Made by a program: the position numbers and the translations under genes. From assembly GCF_013522725.1 (NCBI RefSeq), contig NZ_JAAMRF010000004.1, positions 62,001 to 126,000 on the forward strand: a DNA stretch of 64,000 nt, read 5' to 3'. The first letter of the stretch is position 1. Each line of letters starts with the position of its first letter. This document shows, one piece after another, positions 40,048 to 47,333 of the stretch. This DNA comes from Stutzerimonas azotifigens (GTDB taxonomy: Bacteria > Pseudomonadota > Gammaproteobacteria > Pseudomonadales > Pseudomonadaceae). The notes beneath the pieces were generated by a model that ran no database searches, was not told the origin of the DNA, and was given only the letters and a program-made list of their open reading frames with translations.

Positions 40048-42117
40048 ATGTCCCTGGAAAAAAAAACCATCCGCCTGTTGATTCTCGAGGATTCGCAGAA
40101 CGAAGCCGAGCGCCTGGTCAGCCTGTTCCGCAACGCCGGACGCGCCACCCGCGTGCATCGGCTGACGTCCAACGATGACCTGGCCGATGCCCTGCTGCAA
40201 AGCTGGGACCTCCTGATCAGCGCACCCCATAGCGACAACCTGCCCCCGAGCGATGCGCTCAACGCGATCCGGCGTCAGGCAAAGGACATCCCGTTCATCC
40301 AGCTGCTCGAGAGCAACGACACCGACCTGATCACCGAAGCGCTGATGCTCGGCGCCCAGGATGCATTGCCCCAGGGTGAAGACGAGCGCCTGGTGCTGGT
40401 GGCCAATCGCGAGTTGAGCAACCTGGAAGAGCGACGCGCGCGCAGGGCTGCCGAGGTCGCGCTGCGCGAGGCAGAGAAGCGTTGCCAGCTGTTGCTGGAC
40501 AGTTCGGTCGATGCGATCGCCTATGTTCATGACGGCATGCATATCTACGCCAACCGCGCCTACCTCGAACTGTTTGCTTACGAAGACGTCGAGGAGCTGG
40601 AAGGAATGCCGATGATCGATCTGATCGCCTCGTGCGACCAGGTCAACTTCAAGGATTTCCTCAAGAACTACCAGAGCATCGAGGGCAGCGCCGAGCTGAG
40701 CTGTGGCGGCGTACGCGCCGACGGCGGCAACTTCAAGTCGCGCATGCACTTCTCCCCAGCCGCCTATGACGGCGAGCCTTGCATCCAGGTGGTGATCCGC
40801 GCCGAAGTCGACAACGCCGAGCTTGAAGAGAAGCTGCGCGAAATCAGCAGCCAGGATCTGGTCACCGGCCTGTACAACCGCAGCTATTTCCTGGAGTTGA
40901 TGGACAGCGCCGTCGAACGCGCCGTCAATGCCGGGCAGTCCTCCTGCCTGGCCTACATCCGGGTCGATCGCTTCGCCAGTCTGCTGGCCGAGATAGGCCT
41001 GGCAGACTCGGACCTGCTGCTGACCGATATCGCCAACATGCTGCGTGCGCATTTCGGTGAGAGCGTGCAACTGGCACGCTTCGGCGATGACGTTTTCGCA
41101 GCGCTGCAACACGGCGTGACGCCGCAACAGGCCGAACCCGAGTTGACCGCACTGCTGCGCAAGGTCGAAGGGCACCTGTTCGAAATCGGCAGGCGTACGG
41201 TGCAGACCACCCTCACCATCGGCGTAGCCGGCCTCGACGAGAAGACCGCCAAGGCGCAGGAAGTCGTCGATCGCGCACATCGCTGCGCAGACGAACTCAA
41301 TGACGGGAACGCGCTGAAGATCTACAACCCCGCCGACGAACTGGCCGCGGCCGCCAACCGCGGGAATCTCGTGGCCATGGTTCAGCAGGCACTCGAGAAC
41401 AACCAGTTCCGCCTGCTGTTCCAGCCGGTGATCAGCCTGCGGGGCGACACGCACGAGCATTACGAAGTGCTGCTGCGGCTACTCAGCCCGCAGGGCGAGG
41501 AAGTGCCGCCCACGGAGTTTCTCGCAGCCGCGAAGGACGCCGGCCTGGCAACGAAAATCGACCGTTGGGTGCTGCTCAATTCGATCAAGTTGCTGGCCGA
41601 GCACCGCTCCAAGGGGCACAGCACGCGGCTTTTCGTTCACCTGACCAGCGCCAGCGTCCAGGACCACACACTGCTGCCCTGGCTGAGCGTGGCGCTGAAA
41701 GCAGCCCGCCTTGCATCCGATTCGCTGGTCGTACAGCTCAGTGAGCCGGACGCCATCGCCTATCTGAAGCAGGCCAAGGCGCTGACCCAGGGCCTTGCGC
41801 AACTGCACTGCAAGGCGGCGCTGAGTCAGTTCGGCTGCGCGCTGAACCCGTTCAACACCTTGAAGCACCTGAGCGTCGACTACGTGAAGATCGATGGCTC
41901 CTTCACCCAGGATCTGTCGCGACCCGAGAGTCAGGAAGCGCTGAAAGCCATGCTCGCCACGCTGCACGAGCAGTCCAAGCTGAGCATCGTGCCCTATGTC
42001 GAAAGCGCCAGCATGCTGGCGACGCTCTGGCAGGCGGGCGTCAACTATATCCAGGGCCACTACCTACAGGGCCCCAGTCAGTCGATGGACTACGACTTCT
42101 CGTCCGGCGAGGAGTGA
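40048..42117 (+). CDS. fimX: c-di-GMP receptor FimX (REC-PAS-GGDEF-EAL)
   Basis: Regulator of type IV pilus assembly and twitching, 689 residues. Domains in order: REC-like (about 8-125, without the usual phospho-acceptor pattern), PAS (about 145-260), GGDEF (about 265-430) and EAL (about 440-685). The GGDEF signature is degenerate (FGDDVFA at about 345) and the EAL motif reads EVL (about 473), as in P. aeruginosa FimX, where the EAL domain binds c-di-GMP with high affinity but does not hydrolyse it efficiently. It should therefore be a receptor rather than an enzyme. Followed by an accessory dehydrogenase before serB. Confidence 0.95.
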   Translation: MSLEKKTIRLLILEDSQNEAERLVSLFRNAGRATRVHRLTSNDDLADALLQSWDLLISAPHSDNLPPSDALNAIRRQAKDIPFIQLLESNDTDLITEALMLGAQDALPQGEDERLVLVANRELSNLEERRARRAAEVALREAEKRCQLLLDSSVDAIAYVHDGMHIYANRAYLELFAYEDVEELEGMPMIDLIASCDQVNFKDFLKNYQSIEGSAELSCGGVRADGGNFKSRMHFSPAAYDGEPCIQVVIRAEVDNAELEEKLREISSQDLVTGLYNRSYFLELMDSAVERAVNAGQSSCLAYIRVDRFASLLAEIGLADSDLLLTDIANMLRAHFGESVQLARFGDDVFAALQHGVTPQQAEPELTALLRKVEGHLFEIGRRTVQTTLTIGVAGLDEKTAKAQEVVDRAHRCADELNDGNALKIYNPADELAAAANRGNLVAMVQQALENNQFRLLFQPVISLRGDTHEHYEVLLRLLSPQGEEVPPTEFLAAAKDAGLATKIDRWVLLNSIKLLAEHRSKGHSTRLFVHLTSASVQDHTLLPWLSVALKAARLASDSLVVQLSEPDAIAYLKQAKALTQGLAQLHCKAALSQFGCALNPFNTLKHLSVDYVKIDGSFTQDLSRPESQEALKAMLATLHEQSKLSIVPYVESASMLATLWQAGVNYIQGHYLQGPSQSMDYDFSSGEE

Positions 42118-42229
42118 CCCGCCGGGTCCCGCCTTGCACCGATCCGCCCGGCTGCTGACCGGGCTCATCTGTCGGCCCCCGCTGGACTAGAGTATCCGGA
42201 CGCCTTTCTTTCGAAGAGGAGTCCGCACC

Positions 42230-43303
42230 ATGACCATGATGAAAGCGGCCGTGTTCGTCGAACCGGGCCGCATCGAACTGCACGACAAGCCCATCCCCGA
42301 GATCGGCCCCAACGACGCCTTGCTGCGCATCACCACGACCACCATCTGCGGCACCGACGTGCACATTCTCAAGGGTGAATACGCAGTGGCGCCCGGCCTG
42401 ACCATCGGCCACGAGCCGGTGGGCGTCATCGAGAAGCTCGGCAGCAACGTCAGTGGCTACGAGGAAGGACAGCGCGTGATCGCCGGCGCTATCTGCCCGA
42501 GCTTCACCTCCTACGCCTGCCAGGACGGGCTCGCCTCGCAGGACGGCGGCTGTGCCTGCCATGGCTACAAGCCCATGGGCGGCTGGCGCTTCGGCAACAG
42601 CATCGACGGCACCCAGGCCGAGTACGTGCTGGTGCCCGACGCCCAGGCCAACCTGGCGCCAGTACCCGATGGCCTGACCGACGAACAGGTACTGATGTGC
42701 CCGGACATCATGTCCACCGGCTTCGCCGGCGCCGAGGCGGCCAACATCAGGATCGGCGACATCGTGGTGATCTTCGCCCAGGGGCCGATCGGGCTCTGCG
42801 CCACGGCCGGCGCCAGGCTGCGCGGCGCCGGCACCATCATCGCGGTGGACGGCGTCGATGCGCGGCTGGACATCGCCCGGCGGATGGGCGCCGATGTCAC
42901 CTTGAATTTCAGGAACGTCGACGTGGTCGACGAGGTGCTCAAGCTCACCGGCGGACGCGGCGCCGATGCGTCGATCGAGGCACTGGGCCTGCAATCGACC
43001 TTCGAGAACGCGCTGCGGGTGCTCAAGCCGGGCGGCACGCTGTCGAGCCTGGGCGTCTATTCCAGCGATCTGACCATTCCGCTGAGCGCCTTCCACTCCG
43101 GCCTCGGCGACAACAAGATCGTCACGTCGCTGTGCCCCGGCGGCAAGGAACGCATGCGCCGCCTGCTCAACGTGGTGGCCTCCGGCCGCGTCGACCTCGG
43201 CCCACTGGTGACCCACCAGTACGCGCTGGACGACATCGTGGAGGGCTACGACCTGTTCGCCAACCAGCGCGACGGGGTGTTGAAGGTAGCGATCAAGCCG
43301 TAA
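42230..43303 (+). CDS. Zinc-dependent alcohol dehydrogenase (TbADH-like)
   Basis: Medium-chain dehydrogenase of 357 residues. The catalytic zinc ligands appear as C40 (TICGTDVH), H61-E62 (GHEP) and D159 (CPDIMSTGF), the Cys-His-Asp set of the Thermoanaerobacter/Clostridium secondary alcohol dehydrogenases. The structural-zinc cysteine cluster of classical ADHs is absent, though a CxxH-like CACHG occurs near 110. A nucleotide-binding GxGxxG variant lies at FAQGPIGLCA. Substrate unknown; isopropanol/acetoin-type secondary alcohols are plausible. Ribosome site GAGGAG is strong. It sits alone between fimX and serB, where P. aeruginosa has no such gene, so it looks acquired. Confidence 0.9.
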   Translation: MTMMKAAVFVEPGRIELHDKPIPEIGPNDALLRITTTTICGTDVHILKGEYAVAPGLTIGHEPVGVIEKLGSNVSGYEEGQRVIAGAICPSFTSYACQDGLASQDGGCACHGYKPMGGWRFGNSIDGTQAEYVLVPDAQANLAPVPDGLTDEQVLMCPDIMSTGFAGAEAANIRIGDIVVIFAQGPIGLCATAGARLRGAGTIIAVDGVDARLDIARRMGADVTLNFRNVDVVDEVLKLTGGRGADASIEALGLQSTFENALRVLKPGGTLSSLGVYSSDLTIPLSAFHSGLGDNKIVTSLCPGGKERMRRLLNVVASGRVDLGPLVTHQYALDDIVEGYDLFANQRDGVLKVAIKP

Positions 43304-43312
43304 AGAGCTGAA

Positions 43313-43382
43313 AGCTTGTAGCCGGAAGCTGGAAGGGGAGCCTTGGACCGACACAGCCCAGAGCTTCTAGCTTCCGGCTGCC
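43313..43382. repeat. Dispersed intergenic element, copy B, with inverted repeat
   Basis: Core AGCTTGTAGCC (43313-43323, one mismatch to copies A and C). AGCCGGAAGCT (43320-43330) and its exact reverse complement AGCTTCCGGCT (43369-43379) can form an 11-bp stem around a 38-base loop. It lies between the convergent adh and serB genes and may serve as a weak bidirectional terminator. Confidence 0.6.
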
Positions 43383-43383
43383 T

Positions 43384-44598
43384 TTATTCCGTGCCGTCCC
43401 GATCCCTGAAGCCCAGCAGATACAGGATTCCGTCCAGTCCCAGCGTCGAGATCGCCTGCTTGGCGGACTGCTTGACCAGCGGCTTGGCCCGGAAGGCCAC
43501 GCCCAGCCCGGCGATACCGAGCATCGGCAGGTCGTTGGCGCCGTCGCCGACCGCAATCGTCTGCTCCAGCCGCAGGCCCTCGCGCTCGGCCAATTCGCGC
43601 AACAGATCGGCCTTGCGCTGCGCATCGACGATCGGCTCCACCGCCACGCCAGTCAGGCAGCCATCCTCGATCTGCAGCTCGTTGGCGAACACGTAATCGA
43701 TGCCGAGCCGCGCCTGCAGTTGCTTGGCGAAATAGGTGAAGCCGCCAGAGAGGATTGCCGTCTTGTAGCCAAGGCGCTTGAGCTCGGCAAACAGCACCTC
43801 GGCCCCCTCGGTCAGGCGCAGCGTGGCGCCAACCTCCTCGAGCGCCGACTCGGGCAAGCCCTTGAGCAGCGCCAGGCGCTCCTTGAAGCTCGAGCGGAAA
43901 TCCAGCTCGCCGCGCATCGCTCGCTCGGTGATTTCCACGACCTGCACACCGACCCCGGCGGCCTTGGCCAGCTCGTCGATGACTTCCGCCTCGATCAGCG
44001 TGGAGTCCATATCGAAAACCGCCAGGCGCCGATTGCGGCGAAACACCGAGTCGCGCTGGAAGGCGATGTCGACGTTCAGCTCCTGGGCCACGCTGAGGAA
44101 CTCGGCGCGCAACGCCGCGGTATCGGCAGGCTCGCCGCGCACCGAGAATTCGATGCAACCCTTCCCCTGCTCGTCAGGTGTGTCGAGCGGCATGCGTCCG
44201 GAAAGCCGGTCAATGTGATCGATATTCAGGTCGTATTTGGCCGTGATCGCACTGACCCGCTGCAGCTGCTCGGCGGTCACCTTGCGCGTCAGCAGCGTGA
44301 CGATATGGCGCGGCTTGCCCTGCCCGGCTACCCATTGCTGGTAATCCTCTTCGGCAACCGGCGTGAAGCGCACCTGCTGGTCCAGCTTGTAACCGGTGAA
44401 CAGCACATCCTTGAGCACCGACGAGGCACGTTCGGTATCGGGAATCTCCACCAGAATGCCGAACGACAGCGTGTCATGGATGACCGCCTGGCCGATGTCG
44501 AGGATATTCACGCCTCCCTGGGCGAGGACACCGGTGATCGCGGCCGTCAGCCCAGGCCGATCTTCCCCGGTGATGTTGATCAGGACGATTTCGCGCAA
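43384..44598 (-). CDS. serB: Phosphoserine phosphatase SerB
   Basis: Last step of serine synthesis; 404 residues. Two N-terminal ACT-like domains (IVLINITGEDRPGLTAAITGVL; HIVTLLTRKVTAEQL) are followed by a HAD phosphatase: AVFDMDSTLIEAE (nucleophile Asp), LSGGFTYFA, and GDGANDLPML. The long two-ACT form is typical of Pseudomonas. Translation starts at TTG 44598, supported by GGGAG 7 bases upstream and by the family N-terminus MREIVLI. Divergent from the YtjB-like gene, as in E. coli. Confidence 0.96.
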   Translation of the reverse strand: MREIVLINITGEDRPGLTAAITGVLAQGGVNILDIGQAVIHDTLSFGILVEIPDTERASSVLKDVLFTGYKLDQQVRFTPVAEEDYQQWVAGQGKPRHIVTLLTRKVTAEQLQRVSAITAKYDLNIDHIDRLSGRMPLDTPDEQGKGCIEFSVRGEPADTAALRAEFLSVAQELNVDIAFQRDSVFRRNRRLAVFDMDSTLIEAEVIDELAKAAGVGVQVVEITERAMRGELDFRSSFKERLALLKGLPESALEEVGATLRLTEGAEVLFAELKRLGYKTAILSGGFTYFAKQLQARLGIDYVFANELQIEDGCLTGVAVEPIVDAQRKADLLRELAEREGLRLEQTIAVGDGANDLPMLGIAGLGVAFRAKPLVKQSAKQAISTLGLDGILYLLGFRDRDGTE

Positions 44599-44728
44599 GG
44601 CGCAGCTCCCATGACAAAAGTGGGCGGCATTCTACAACAGCTGCGCAGCCCGATTGGGCGCGCATCCACGCCCTGAAGCCGCGCCATCGGAGCCCCGACG
44701 CCTTTTTGTCATCTTTGGACCGCCGACC

Positions 44729-44757
44729 TTCAGCCCATACACCGCTTTCCGTATACT
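44729..44757 (+). promoter_or_regulatory. Candidate sigma-70 promoter of the ytjB-like gene
   Basis: -35 TTCAGC (44729-44734), 17-base spacer, -10 TATACT (44752-44757). Transcription would begin about 30 bases before GTG 44793, which supports that start over any earlier in-frame codon. Confidence 0.5.
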
Positions 44758-44792
44758 GCTCGACAATTCCCTTCGAGAAAGAGCCGCGCTCT

Positions 44793-46361
44793 GTGAACCG
44801 GCCCCCATCCGTAAAACCCGATAATTTCTTCCTGCTGATCTACCGCGCCCTGCGTCAACGGCGTGTTCCTCTGGTGCTGCGCATCGCCAGCCACACCCTG
44901 TTGCTGGTAACCCTGGCACTGATCATCTACTCCTGGGTCATGGGCATGCAGTTCAAGCAGGCCATGGAGCAGCAGGCCGACGCGCTCGGCCAGAGCCTGA
45001 TCACCCAGACCGCCGCCTCGGCCACGGAGCTGTTGGTCGCCAATGACATCCTCAGCCTCAACGTACTGCTCAGCAACCTGGTGAGAAATCCCATGGTCGC
45101 CCATGCCGCCATCTATAGCGTGGGGGACAACCGGGTTCTGGCCGAGTCCGGCACGCGCCCGTCGCGCAACCTGCTCAACGACGATACCGGCATCTATTCC
45201 ACGCCGATCACGTTCCAGGAAGTCATTGCCGGCGATCTGCGCATCACCCTCGACATGCAGCAGTTCCAGCAACCGATGACCATCAGCCTGCAGAGCATGG
45301 GGCTGCTCAGCCTGATCCTGCTGGCGCTGACGCTGTACCTGAGCATGCGCCTGGGCCGGCAGATCTCCATTCCCCTGATGCAGCTGCGCATCTGGGTGCG
45401 CGATCCGGACGACCCGGCCCCGGGCTCCGGGCGCCTGGACGAAATCGGCGATCTGGCGCACCAACTGCAGGCACGCCTGGTACCGGAAAAGCCCGAACCC
45501 GAATACGACGACGAGCCAGATTACGAAGACGACGAGCTGTTCGACGGCGACTATGCCGACGAGCCCGATCAGGACGATGGCGGCCCCTTGCGCCAGGCAT
45601 CCGAGCCCTTCGATGAGGACGAGCTGGACGAGGAAGTGGATTATCTCGACGAGCCCGAGCCACGCCGCGGCGTTCGCCACGCCCCGCTCGACGAGGACGA
45701 CGAATACGATCCCTTCGATGAGGAGCTCGACGCGCCGGCCGTTGCCGACAAGCCGGCGGCATCCAGAGCCGTGGCCCCGCCAGCCCCGAGCAGGAGCGCG
45801 GTACTGGCGGTACAGCTCGGCGCCCAGGAGCAACTGCGCCGGCTGCCACGCAGCCAGCTGATGGACCTGCTGCAGCGCTATCGCGATTGCCTCGAGCAGG
45901 CCGCCACGCTCTACCAGGCCGAGCTGCAAACCCTCAACGACGGCAGCAGCCTGATGCTATTCCACAGCCAGGACGACGAAGAAAACTACCTGACCCACGC
46001 CCTGTGCTGCGGGGAGCTGTTGCGCGCCCTGGGCCATGCGCTGCAGATTGAGGTTGCCGATACCGGCATCACCCTGCAGCTGCAACTGGGGCTGACGCTG
46101 GGCAGCGATCTGTCCGACCTGAGTCAGGGCGAACTGCTGCTCAGCGAGCCGGCTCAAGCTGCCCTGGCCATGTCGCAGCACAGCCGCAACCTGCTGCTCG
46201 TCGAGCGAGCCATCGGTGAAGATGCGCTGGTACGCCAACGTGCGCGCATTCGCCCCATTGCGAGCCCTGAGGGCGCCTGCTGCGTCGAGCGTCTGCTGGA
46301 GCCCTACCCGGCCCTGCTCGAGCGCCAGCTGGCACGTATGCACGAGCTGCGCAACCGCTAA
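44793..46361 (+). CDS. YtjB/SMP-like membrane protein with acidic linker and degenerate cyclase-like domain
   Basis: Protein of 522 residues divergent from serB, the position of ytjB (smp) in E. coli. The N-terminal part has two membrane helices (about 32-52 and 170-192) flanking a periplasmic sensor-like domain (QADALGQSLITQTAASATELLVAND). A strongly acidic stretch with many Asp/Glu (about 233-320) follows. The C-terminal 160 residues (about 335-500) resemble a class III nucleotidyl cyclase fold: LNDGSSLMLFHSQDDEENYLTHAL and LQLQLGLTLGSDL. The two metal-binding aspartates are not evident, so it is probably inactive or a regulator. GTG 44793 is chosen for its GAGAAAGAG ribosome site and the promoter just upstream. 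Exact function unknown. Confidence 0.78.
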   Translation: MNRPPSVKPDNFFLLIYRALRQRRVPLVLRIASHTLLLVTLALIIYSWVMGMQFKQAMEQQADALGQSLITQTAASATELLVANDILSLNVLLSNLVRNPMVAHAAIYSVGDNRVLAESGTRPSRNLLNDDTGIYSTPITFQEVIAGDLRITLDMQQFQQPMTISLQSMGLLSLILLALTLYLSMRLGRQISIPLMQLRIWVRDPDDPAPGSGRLDEIGDLAHQLQARLVPEKPEPEYDDEPDYEDDELFDGDYADEPDQDDGGPLRQASEPFDEDELDEEVDYLDEPEPRRGVRHAPLDEDDEYDPFDEELDAPAVADKPAASRAVAPPAPSRSAVLAVQLGAQEQLRRLPRSQLMDLLQRYRDCLEQAATLYQAELQTLNDGSSLMLFHSQDDEENYLTHALCCGELLRALGHALQIEVADTGITLQLQLGLTLGSDLSDLSQGELLLSEPAQAALAMSQHSRNLLLVERAIGEDALVRQRARIRPIASPEGACCVERLLEPYPALLERQLARMHELRNR

Positions 46362-46395
46362 GCGCTTCGACAGGCGCCGCACCTGGCACCGAAAC

Positions 46396-46427
46396 GAAAA
46401 CGCCCCGACCTGGATCGGGGCGTTTTT
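46396..46427 (+). terminator. Intrinsic terminator after the ytjB-like gene
   Basis: Stem CGCCCCGA/TCGGGGCG (46401-46408 with 46415-46422) with a six-base loop, preceded by AAAA and followed by TTTTT. It can act in both directions and also lies 39 bases beyond the stop of the convergent PqiC-like gene. Confidence 0.9.
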
Positions 46428-46465
46428 CATTTCAACGGTGCCTGGACGGCTGATCGCCTAGGCCA

Positions 46466-47176
46466 TCAGAAGCGAAACACTTCCATTTCAGTACGGATCG
46501 TTTCAAGCGCGGGAATGCGGGGCGCGGCAGCCTCGGTGTTGCGGCCGCTATCCGACTTGGACTTGGCGGCGGTTTTAGGCTTTTCCCGGGCACTGGCGGC
46601 AGCCACCGGCTCGATCGCCGTGGCGAGCTGCTCGCCGAGACGCTGCAACAGCAAGCTTTGCGCACGCACCTGATCAGCCGTGGACCCTTCATGCTCTTCC
46701 TGAAGGCGTACCAGGCGACTCACCTGCTGCTTGCCGTCCTTGTCCAACAATTTCCACTGCGCCTCGAGCACCGCAGGCTGCTGCGGCCCAGAATCGAGGC
46801 GGGTGATCGCCAGCTGTACCTGAACGTCGGGCACGAAACCCGAGGCATCCCCCAGGGCCAGGCGCTGGGTATCGAGTCGCCAGGCCAGCTGGCGCAACAT
46901 CAACTGATCGACGCCCTGCCCGAGCGGCCCCACCCAACGGGCATCCGCGCCAACCGGCGCCAGACTCCCATCGGCCCGACGCTGAAGGATGTCCTCGCGC
47001 TGCAGATAGTCGGCCAGCTTGACCGGAGCAAGCAGCACCGCCGCGCCGTCGGCCCGCTCCGGAAGCTCGGCGACACCGTTATCCAGCGAGTACAGCGGGA
47101 TCGAATGAGGACTCACACAGCCAGCCAGCACCGAGGCCAGCAGCAGAGCGATGGGGTAACGCACCAGGTTCATCAT
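46466..47176 (-). CDS. PqiC-like ABC-transport auxiliary lipoprotein
   Basis: Lipoprotein of about 236 residues with lipobox LAGC. The mature part (about 25-185) fits the PqiC/ABC_trans_aux family: SIPLYSLDNG near the start, VLLAPVKLADYLQREDIL, WVGPLGQGVDQLMLRQLAWRL, and VQVQLAITRLD. A Lys/Ala/Ser-rich tail ends in a conserved-looking TEMEVFRF. Relatives partner MCE-type lipid transporters, but no MCE or permease gene adjoins, so the partner is unknown. The start may be ATG 47176 or 47173 (adjacent ATGs) or 47185. Confidence 0.72.
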   Translation of the reverse strand: MMNLVRYPIALLLASVLAGCVSPHSIPLYSLDNGVAELPERADGAAVLLAPVKLADYLQREDILQRRADGSLAPVGADARWVGPLGQGVDQLMLRQLAWRLDTQRLALGDASGFVPDVQVQLAITRLDSGPQQPAVLEAQWKLLDKDGKQQVSRLVRLQEEHEGSTADQVRAQSLLLQRLGEQLATAIEPVAAASAREKPKTAAKSKSDSGRNTEAAAPRIPALETIRTEMEVFRF

Positions 47177-47333
47177 CACATCCATAACAGCAGCCAGGGC
47201 GGACACATGGCGCATCCGGCCCTGTGCGAATCATTCTTCGAAGTGCTGGCGCCGATTCGCCCAGGCACATCGACCCTGCGGGTTGAAGGCCGTTATCTTC
47301 CGGGATAACGCCCGCCGACACCAGCACCTGATG

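Noticed and set aside
40048-42117. FimX as an active diguanylate cyclase or phosphodiesterase
   Set aside because: GGDEF and EAL signatures are both degenerate (GDDVF, EVL), as in the known FimX receptor, so no catalytic role is claimed.
44706-44792. Earlier start for the YtjB-like gene
   Set aside because: A good -10/-35 pair lies inside this stretch, so it is upstream of the transcript; GTG 44793 has a ribosome site.
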